This document shows positions 58,590 through 64,000 of a stretch of DNA of 64,000 nucleotides, piece after piece; position 1 is the first letter of the stretch; each line of letters opens with the position of its first letter. The stretch lies in the NCBI GenBank assembly GCA_964476585.1, contig CAYZBF010000001.1, positions 62,001 to 126,000 on the forward strand. Direction: 5' to 3'. The stretch comes from CAYZBF01 sp964476585. GTDB lineage: Bacteria; Hydrothermota; UBA3072. A program made the position numbers and the translations under genes. Under the pieces are notes generated by a model. The model did no database searches, had not been told where the DNA came from, and saw only the letters and a program-made list of their open reading frames with translations.

Positions 58590-59495
58590 TCAGTCTCCAG
58601 TCAAGAATATTGCCAATTCTATAGCTTTCTTCATACTTCCCGAATCCGCCACTCCTTTTCCTGCAATATCAAACGCTGTTCCATGATCAGGAGAAGTCCT
58701 TGGGAAAGGAAGTCCTAAAGTCATATTAACTCCTCTTCCCATATTCTTCAATTTAAAGGGTATCATTCCCTGATCATGGTAGAGAGCTATTGCACAATCC
58801 TTTCTTTGCTTTACCCAGTAGGTATCGGGAGAGAAAGGCCCTTCAATATCATATCCTCTACTCCTAAGCTCCTCTATCGCAGGCTCCAATATTTCTATCT
58901 CTTCGGTGCCAAAAAGACCAGAATCTCCAGCATGCGGGTTCAAACCGAGCACACCAAAACTTGGGTTAGAAATATTCCAATAATGCCTAAGGTTTATGTT
59001 CGCTAGTTCAACCTTCTCTATTATAAGTTCCTTTGATATAGTTGATGAAACCTCATTTATGGGGATGTGAGTGGTTATAAAGACCACCCTCATTTCATCT
59101 CCGACCATCATCATAGCGTACTTTTTAATTGAACACTCCTTCGCAAGTAACTCGGTGTGTCCAGGATAATTATAACCTGCAAGTGCTAAAGCTTTCTTGT
59201 GAATTGGAGCCGTAACCAATCCATCACATATCCCATCTTTACATGCTTTTATCCCCTCCATAATCGAACGGTAAGCAATTTCACCGTTCTCCTTACGTAA
59301 GTTGCCCAAGAAGAACTCCCCATCAATATCAACTATTTCGGTCCGATTCGGGAGAGTAAGATTTAATATTTTTGAATAGTATAGAAGAGCATTTTTATTG
59401 CCAAATAGAATTACCTTCGTATCAAAAAGGGGAAGTGCCTTTAGTGCGACTTCTGTCCCAATACCACCTGGATCACCCAGAGTAATCCCTATCAT
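58590..59495 (-). CDS. pdxA: 4-hydroxythreonine-4-phosphate dehydrogenase
   Basis: NAD-dependent oxidation of 4-phosphohydroxy-L-threonine to the aminoketone used by PdxJ in B6 synthesis. The 301 residues start with GITLGDPGGIGTEVALKAL and contain YPGHTELLAKEC with a metal-ligand His, GLNPHAGDSGLFGTEE, FSPDTYW, YHDQGMIPFKL with another ligand His, and LGLPFPRTSPDHGTAFDIAG. Somewhat shorter than E. coli PdxA (329) but with no missing motif. It overlaps the S4 gene by 23 bases and precedes sprA by one base, so it is embedded in the envelope operon. Confidence 0.96.
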   Translation of the reverse strand: MIGITLGDPGGIGTEVALKALPLFDTKVILFGNKNALLYYSKILNLTLPNRTEIVDIDGEFFLGNLRKENGEIAYRSIMEGIKACKDGICDGLVTAPIHKKALALAGYNYPGHTELLAKECSIKKYAMMMVGDEMRVVFITTHIPINEVSSTISKELIIEKVELANINLRHYWNISNPSFGVLGLNPHAGDSGLFGTEEIEILEPAIEELRSRGYDIEGPFSPDTYWVKQRKDCAIALYHDQGMIPFKLKNMGRGVNMTLGLPFPRTSPDHGTAFDIAGKGVADSGSMKKAIELAIFLTGD

Positions 59496-59724
59496 TCATA
59501 ACCTTATAATATTTATCCCCCTCATTATTTACTATCTCTCTTTCAGGAATTGAGATTATTTCGTATGTGATATCCCCTAACTTTATTTTCATTCCTTTAT
59601 GTACATTTTTTGAAGGCTTACTCCTTTCTCCTTCGATAGTTACAACACCTCTTTCTATAAATTCCTTTGCCAGCGATCTCCTTTTAATTATCCTAGTCTT
59701 TTTAAGGAAAAGATCCAACCTCAT
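59473..59724 (-). CDS. RqcP-like S4 RNA-binding protein
   Basis: Small S4-domain protein of 83 residues. The S4 alpha-L fold is clear: MRLDLFLKKTRIIKRRSLAK, then IERGVVTIEGERSKPSKNVH and GMKIKLGDITYEIISIPERE. Length and sequence resemble RqcP (YabO) of Bacillus, which stabilises the RqcH-driven alanine tailing of stalled nascent chains on the 50S subunit; Hsp15 is the proteobacterial relative. RqcH is not in the window. It overlaps the upstream surA-like gene by 4 bases and pdxA by 23 bases. Confidence 0.85.
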   Translation of the reverse strand: MRLDLFLKKTRIIKRRSLAKEFIERGVVTIEGERSKPSKNVHKGMKIKLGDITYEIISIPEREIVNNEGDKYYKVMNDRDYSG

Positions 59725-60833
59725 AACTTCTTTAAATACACCTTTTCTTTGATCTCCTCATACCAACTATATAAAGCTTTATCCATCATTCTTTGATAGA
59801 GTATATTACGAAGATTTTCCTTTACTTCAGAAAATGGAGGAATTCCACCTTCTGTCTTCCAGACAGCGCGAAGGAGATGAAATTTTCCACCCTCAAGGAT
59901 TGGATGGCTTATTTCTCCTTCATTCAGTGCATCAATCTCAGCAGAAAGAGGATATCCAAGCGTTTTTACAGGAATTGTTCCCATAAGAACAATACGCTCA
60001 TTCAGAGTAGAGTCACCGCTTTCCCAGCTCTCCCGAACCTCAATTGCCCGTTTTAGAGCAACGTTCAGCTCTTCTTCTTTGAAATTGAATTGAAGAAAAA
60101 TATGCTCCAATTCAATCCCGCGTATATCACTTCTATTCAAACGGACTAAATGATACCCCCGCGGAGACTCAAACAGACCCACTTCGCCTTCTGGAATTTG
60201 GAGAACCCCAGAAAGATACTGTGGTAGATCCTCAGGTTTTAAGACCCCAAGTTTACCTCCAATATACTTTGTTGCAGGGTCATCAGAATATTTCTTTGCA
60301 AGAACTGCAAAATCGGTGCCTTCCCGATATTCAGAAATTATTCTCTTTGCTAATTTAAGAAGTTTATTATCTTCTTCCGGAACCACAGGAATATCCAGTT
60401 TTTCGAGAGTAACCGAAGATGGCAGAGCAAGAGAATCCTTGTAGTTTTCGTAGAAATTCCTGACACTTGAAGGAGATATCTGAATTCTACCTTTAAACTT
60501 GTTCTGAATAAGTTTTCTGGTATAGATCTGAATACGCAGTTCTTCATTATAAATAGAATCTATATAGGGATGCGAAAGCATATCTTGAAGGTCAGGTATT
60601 CCCTCCAGAAGACGCATTTTTGCACTATTTACCTCTTCATCACTAACCGCTAATGTCTCCTTTCTAGCTACACTCACAATCACCCTTCCCATTACCATTT
60701 TATCGAGCAGTTCTTCATCATTTACATTTGGATAAAGTCGGGAAAGGTATTTTACTTCCTGTTTGGTGATGCCTTTTGTTTCAACCACAGCCACTAGTTT
60801 ATCAAAACTTAAAAAAAATAAGAATAAAAGCAT
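59721..60833 (-). CDS. SurA-like periplasmic peptidyl-prolyl isomerase
   Basis: A 370-residue foldase with a short signal peptide (about 1-15), a SurA-N-like helical chaperone region (about 15-125) and a parvulin domain at about 140-235 (EGTDFAVLAKKYSDDPATKY, GGKLGVLKPEDLP, GLFESPRGYHLVRLNRSD). The C-terminal part (about 235-370) contains HIFLQF and HLLRAV motifs that look like a second, diverged parvulin unit. It likely assists outer-membrane protein folding. Its ATG shares one base with the stop of the preceding lipoprotein gene. Naming it SurA itself is not certain, as three parvulins sit side by side. Confidence 0.88.
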   Translation of the reverse strand: MLLFLFFLSFDKLVAVVETKGITKQEVKYLSRLYPNVNDEELLDKMVMGRVIVSVARKETLAVSDEEVNSAKMRLLEGIPDLQDMLSHPYIDSIYNEELRIQIYTRKLIQNKFKGRIQISPSSVRNFYENYKDSLALPSSVTLEKLDIPVVPEEDNKLLKLAKRIISEYREGTDFAVLAKKYSDDPATKYIGGKLGVLKPEDLPQYLSGVLQIPEGEVGLFESPRGYHLVRLNRSDIRGIELEHIFLQFNFKEEELNVALKRAIEVRESWESGDSTLNERIVLMGTIPVKTLGYPLSAEIDALNEGEISHPILEGGKFHLLRAVWKTEGGIPPFSEVKENLRNILYQRMMDKALYSWYEEIKEKVYLKKL

Positions 60834-61726
60834 TATTGCCCAGGCACAGGGGGTAGTGAGGGCGAAACTGGAGAATATATACCAAGTTCTCTCTCCAGAA
60901 CCTCTGGGTACACTTCATAATTAAACACTTTCTTCAATGAATCAATAAGGACCTCAGACCTACTCTGGAATTTTTCCTGTCTGAGGACCTGCTTAATCCC
61001 CTCCGCAACATCCTCGTATTCAACCTCTTCAGAGCTTTTCTTACGGGAAAGGAGTTTTATAATGTCATAGCCAAACTCGGTCTGAACCACTTCTGTCATA
61101 TCTCCTGGTTTCTTTAGTGAAAGAGCATGCTGTTCAAATATAGGTAACTTTATGAAGTCTCCCTTTCTAAATGAACCAAAATAACCATTTTTCTTAACCG
61201 TAGAAGAATCCGTCGAATATTTCCTCGCAAGAGAAGCAAAACTCTCCCCTTTTTTCAATTTCTCTAGAATCTCCATCCCCTTTTCTATTGAATTCAGGGA
61301 TATATGAGACACCTCAATAACTGAATTATACTCCTCTTCATGTTCTTTGAAATAGGACCTTGCCTCAGCTTCCGAAACAAAGCGACTGCCTGCAAGCATG
61401 TCCTGGACGTAAGCTTGCATAACTATTTGTTTCTTCGTATATTCTATCTGTTTTGAAACCTCGGGCCTTTTGTCCACCCCATTTTTCAAAGCATCCTGAT
61501 ATACAAGTTCATTTGACACCCAAGCATCAATAAGGTTTGTCCTTGCCTCCTGAGATGCATTTATAAGCACCTGTGGGGGTATCTGGTTAAGCAATTCTTC
61601 AACAGTTAGAGTAGACTTATTAACCCTTGCCACTATTTCCCCCTTCTCTTCTTTCTTACAGCTTGCGAATACAATCATTCCAACAAACGCGAGAAGAATC
61701 AATGATGCACTTCTTTTAACACCCAC
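60833..61726 (-). CDS. Parvulin-type peptidyl-prolyl isomerase lipoprotein (PrsA-like)
   Basis: The start is set at GTG 61726 because AAAGGAGG lies four bases upstream; a longer in-frame start at 61744 would overlap that site. The 297-residue product begins with a lipoprotein signal (LILLAFVGMIVFASC, lipidated Cys 23). A SurA-N-like helical region (about 30-120) is followed by a parvulin domain (about 130-230): VIEVSHISLN, ESFASLARKYSTDSSTVKKN, GYFGSFRKGDF, VVQTEFGYDIIKLL. The organisation matches PrsA and related lipoprotein foldases. It lies 68 bases after the first parvulin gene (50 bases if the longer start is used) and overlaps the third by one base. Confidence 0.9.
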   Translation of the reverse strand: MGVKRSASLILLAFVGMIVFASCKKEEKGEIVARVNKSTLTVEELLNQIPPQVLINASQEARTNLIDAWVSNELVYQDALKNGVDKRPEVSKQIEYTKKQIVMQAYVQDMLAGSRFVSEAEARSYFKEHEEEYNSVIEVSHISLNSIEKGMEILEKLKKGESFASLARKYSTDSSTVKKNGYFGSFRKGDFIKLPIFEQHALSLKKPGDMTEVVQTEFGYDIIKLLSRKKSSEEVEYEDVAEGIKQVLRQEKFQSRSEVLIDSLKKVFNYEVYPEVLERELGIYSPVSPSLPPVPGQ

Positions 61727-61794
61727 ATTACCTCCTTTTATCATTTAATCTCTTTACCTTTTTATTAACCTCGAAGTTTTCCGTCTCAGGTTTT

Positions 61795-63336
61795 TCATTC
61801 TTTAACTTCTTCCAAAACAAGAACTCCAAGTCTATCCTTATTTTCCTCGAAAATTTTATTTTCTATCTCCTCTCTTTTATCGTCTTCATAGTCCCTGTTT
61901 AATCTATAACGAAGTTCTGGATATAGAGGGATATGGGATTCTTTTATGTCTGTCACCTTTACAATAGCCCAGTGTTCATCTCTTTTAACCGGTTTTGAAA
62001 TTCTACCGAGTTTAAGTTTAAAGGCAACGTCTCCAATTGTGCCGTTAGTTCCCTTTTCAATATATCCCATCAAACCACCTTTAGTTTTCTCTGGGCCAAT
62101 GGATTTATGAGATGCAAGTTCCTCGAAACTCTCACCCCTCTGAAGTTCCCCTCGAATCTCATCCACTTCTTGTTTTGTTGTTACTTCAATCACATATACC
62201 TTTCGCTTTTCCTGCACTCTGTATTTTTCCCTATTTTCCTCGAAGTACTTAAGTCTTTCCTCATCCGTGCAATGTGTGAATGGCTTTACTGCAAAAGCTT
62301 TCCACCGAGGAACTGCTGCTCTTATCAATTGCTCCTTAAAATCCTTGGATATATCAGCTCTTCTGAAGATGCCAAGCCTCTTAGCCTCTAACAGTAGAAA
62401 ATCAAATATAACCCGCCATTCAATGAACCCTTCTGTCTCTTCTCTATTCGAAAATTGAGGTAGCTGTCGCATTGCCTTAATATCAAGAGCGAAATCCCTA
62501 ACCTTATATGTACCAAGGGCACTCCTTGCAAGAACCTTATCCATATCTTCTAATTTGAATTCTGGTTTTAGGCCTTCCCTTGTTCTTTTTGTTGGCCTTG
62601 GGACTCGCGAAGCTAAAAGCCGTAATCCCTCAGGGTCAACCTGTACTCCAAGAATCCATTTAACATAATTTATATGATCATTAGCAGCAAAATCTGCCTT
62701 CACCTTCTTTATTTGGTTTGAAAGCCCATTTTCAATATTGCTAAAATCCTGCACTTCTCCATCCCTAATCTCTAAAACTTTTATCACAGACCAGCTATCT
62801 TCAGATTTGAAGGGGAAAGAAACTTCACCCTCCTTCATTCTAAACACTTTTTTTAGTATAGGTGAAGCGCCGAATCTCCATCTTACCCAACCTATATCCC
62901 CTTTTTCGTTCTTTAGCCTTATAATAGTTGAGTAGTTCTCTGAAACATCTCCAAAATCCCCACCCCGCATAACTTCTTCCCAGGCTCGCCAAGCCGTTTT
63001 GAAATCATTAGTTTGTATAAGTTTTACTTGAACCTCCTTACCCAAAAGTCTGTTCAAGATAAAAGGTTCAGCAGAACTTGGTTTACTATCCTTGATAATC
63101 CTATAATATAGTTCCTTCACTAAGGTTTCTTTAAAACCTCGTTCAACAGATGCTCTTACAGAATCATCATATCCCTTTTCTTTGGCAAGCTCAAAGAAAA
63201 CTAGACGTTTAAGATACGCATCAAGAGATGTACGCAGAGGAATCTCATCTCTATAAATCGTTCTTCCTGCTACTTTTGCGACAGGTTCGCTTCTGTAACT
63301 ATGCGAAAACAAAGACAGGACTAACAGTAACAACAT
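61795..63336 (-). CDS. Two-domain parvulin peptidyl-prolyl isomerase
   Basis: A 513-residue periplasmic foldase with a signal peptide (about 1-15). The N-terminal helical region carries a first parvulin-like unit at about 98-195 (LIQTNDFKTAWRAWEEVMRG, NEKGDIGWVRWRFG, EDSWSVIKVLEIRD). A second, more canonical parvulin lies at about 385-475 (RKVYVIEVTTKQEVDEIRGE, ESFEELASHKSIGPEKTKGG, DEHWAIVKVTDI). First gene of the six-gene run that ends with sprA. GGAGGAGG lies close before the ATG, and a promoter is predicted at 63360-63387. Confidence 0.88.
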   Translation of the reverse strand: MLLLLVLSLFSHSYRSEPVAKVAGRTIYRDEIPLRTSLDAYLKRLVFFELAKEKGYDDSVRASVERGFKETLVKELYYRIIKDSKPSSAEPFILNRLLGKEVQVKLIQTNDFKTAWRAWEEVMRGGDFGDVSENYSTIIRLKNEKGDIGWVRWRFGASPILKKVFRMKEGEVSFPFKSEDSWSVIKVLEIRDGEVQDFSNIENGLSNQIKKVKADFAANDHINYVKWILGVQVDPEGLRLLASRVPRPTKRTREGLKPEFKLEDMDKVLARSALGTYKVRDFALDIKAMRQLPQFSNREETEGFIEWRVIFDFLLLEAKRLGIFRRADISKDFKEQLIRAAVPRWKAFAVKPFTHCTDEERLKYFEENREKYRVQEKRKVYVIEVTTKQEVDEIRGELQRGESFEELASHKSIGPEKTKGGLMGYIEKGTNGTIGDVAFKLKLGRISKPVKRDEHWAIVKVTDIKESHIPLYPELRYRLNRDYEDDKREEIENKIFEENKDRLGVLVLEEVKE

Positions 63337-63359
63337 ATATGCCTCCTCCTTTTCATCTT

Positions 63360-63387
63360 AAAATAAAAAATATTGAGAATAAGTCAA
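63360..63387 (-). promoter_or_regulatory. Probable promoter of the parvulin-sprA operon
   Basis: On the minus strand TTGACT (63387-63382), a 16-base spacer and TATTTT (63365-63360). The predicted start near 63353 leaves about 17 bases, which include the ribosome-binding site. Confidence 0.55.
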
Positions 63388-63519
63388 GAGCATATTATAA
63401 GGTTTCAAGGGGTCAAGGATAATATAAGTCATTAGTCTTTAGTCAATGTTACACTAATACTTAAGAACCTAAGACCCAAGACCTAATGCCTAATACCAAA
63501 TATAAAACTGACCAACTAT
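63388..63519. repeat. Intergenic repeat phrases
   Basis: AAGGTTTCAAG at 63399-63409 is the complement of CTTGAAACCTT. Further on, CCTAAGACCCAAGACCTAAT-type phrases fill the gap to the PASTA gene. No gene or terminator is recognised. Confidence 0.5.
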
Positions 63520-64000
63520 CTATTTTCTTCCCACTACAAGTCTAATTGTATCTCCGAAGGTTACCTCAATGCCGGCTAGAGGTGACTGTAGTAGTACTTC
63601 TTCTCTGCCAGATTCGGTCCATTTTATTGGTGCAAGTTCCAGTTCAAAATCAGCCAGAATTTCCTCTGCTTCATCAAGGGGCAACCCTATAAGGTTTGGC
63701 ATTAAGAAAACCTTTCTTTTTTCCTTCCCAATGAAAACTGTAAACTTTCCTCCTTTCTCAAGACTGTCCTCAATACTGGGCCTTGTTTTAATAACCATTC
63801 CATCTTTTTTGACTGTATCACCCTCTTTTATCACAACTGGTATATTGATAATAATCCTGTTCGTAATGCCATAAAGGTCCAGTGAATCCATAGCATCTTC
63901 TTGGGGAAGACCTATAATATTCGGCAGCTTAATTTTTCCGGGTCCTTTACTCACGATAAGTTTTATAACACTGCCTATCTTAACTGCTTTCTTCCTTTGG
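63520..64000 (-). CDS. PASTA-domain protein, 5' end off the window
   Basis: The minus-strand frame is open from base 64000 to the stop at 63520, so only the C-terminal 159 residues are seen. They comprise the end of one PASTA repeat (KIGSVIKLIVSKGPGK), a complete second (LPNIIGLPQEDAMDSLDLYG to GKFTVFIGK) and a complete third (MPNLIGLPLDEAEEILADFE to DTIRLVVGRK). PASTA repeats bind peptidoglycan fragments or beta-lactams and occur at the C-termini of serine/threonine kinases and class A penicillin-binding proteins; in FCB-type bacteria they also stand alone behind one membrane segment. The missing N-terminus decides which. A GTG at 63954 could be mistaken for a start but lies inside a repeat. 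Confidence 0.88.
   Translation of the reverse strand, partial: QRKKAVKIGSVIKLIVSKGPGKIKLPNIIGLPQEDAMDSLDLYGITNRIIINIPVVIKEGDTVKKDGMVIKTRPSIEDSLEKGGKFTVFIGKEKRKVFLMPNLIGLPLDEAEEILADFELELAPIKWTESGREEVLLQSPLAGIEVTFGDTIRLVVGRK

Noticed and set aside
63520..63954. PASTA protein as a complete 144-residue gene starting at GTG 63954
   Set aside because: The frame continues to the window edge with sequence of a preceding PASTA repeat, so the gene is only partial here.

Overview
The window looks like chromosomal DNA of an uncultured, AT-rich, didermic bacterium, probably a metagenome-assembled scaffold, since a run of 10 N sits at 49133-49142. An outer membrane is indicated by a TonB-dependent receptor, an OmpA-type protein, a PilQ secretin, SurA-like foldases and a very large SprA/Sov-like outer-membrane protein. 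A SprA homologue, a one-chain SecDF and a DUF3857 protein pair fit the Fibrobacteres-Chlorobi-Bacteroidetes (FCB) side of the tree or neighbouring candidate phyla such as WOR-3 or Cloacimonadota. This placement is an inference; no 16S gene or full ribosomal operon is present. I see no phage, transposase or CRISPR array.

Layout. (1) 1-6977, minus: rplM-rpsI-rpsB-tsf-pyrH-frr-uppS-cdsA-dxr-rseP, a tight housekeeping operon behind a consensus promoter at 7041-7068. (2) 7445-14384, plus: proS-rimP-nusA-infB-ylxP-rbfA-nrnA, divergent from block 1; RimP is reduced to its N-terminal domain. (3) 14340-24659: a lipoprotein, a TIM-barrel enzyme, a zinc-ribbon protein, secDF, a cNMP-binding protein, pdxJ and folC, then a cobalamin riboswitch with terminator controlling an ECF S component, followed by a BtuB-like receptor. 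(4) 24660-30630: a decayed radical SAM gene, a DMT transporter, two DUF3857 proteins and a truncated HAMP protein. (5) 30631-38920, plus: an exported SagB-type nitroreductase, pyrimidine-nucleoside phosphorylase, a DUF218 protein, archease, a barrel-PEGA-TPR protein, purM, a YbbR protein, tsaD and an O-antigen-ligase-like protein. (6) 39214-48262, minus: uvrA, pcrA/uvrD, an OmpA-PEGA protein, a second cNMP-binding protein that seems to start at AUA, tRNA-Lys(UUU) and a fused formiminotransferase-cyclodeaminase. (7) 48855-53216, plus: pilMNOPQ. (8) 53213-63336, minus: three parvulin foldases, an RqcP-like S4 protein, pdxA and the 1791-residue SprA-like protein in one compact run. (9) 63520-64000, minus: the end of a PASTA-domain protein.

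How the genes work together. Envelope biogenesis dominates: SecDF exports, the three parvulins would fold outer-membrane proteins, PilMNOPQ forms the type IV pilus alignment complex and secretin, and SprA is the outer-membrane translocon of type IX secretion in the organisms where it is known. PdxA and PdxJ indicate the DXP-dependent route to pyridoxal phosphate, beside Dxr, which draws on the same DXP pool. B12 uptake appears to be covered by BtuB plus an ECF S component under riboswitch control.

Two genome-level patterns stand out. Several first genes (7445, 14969, 15175, 37739) have a promoter -10 box only 6-9 bases before the start codon and no ribosome-binding site, suggesting leaderless mRNAs. 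The longer intergenic gaps are built from a small vocabulary of degenerate phrases that recur across the window and never enter a recognised gene.
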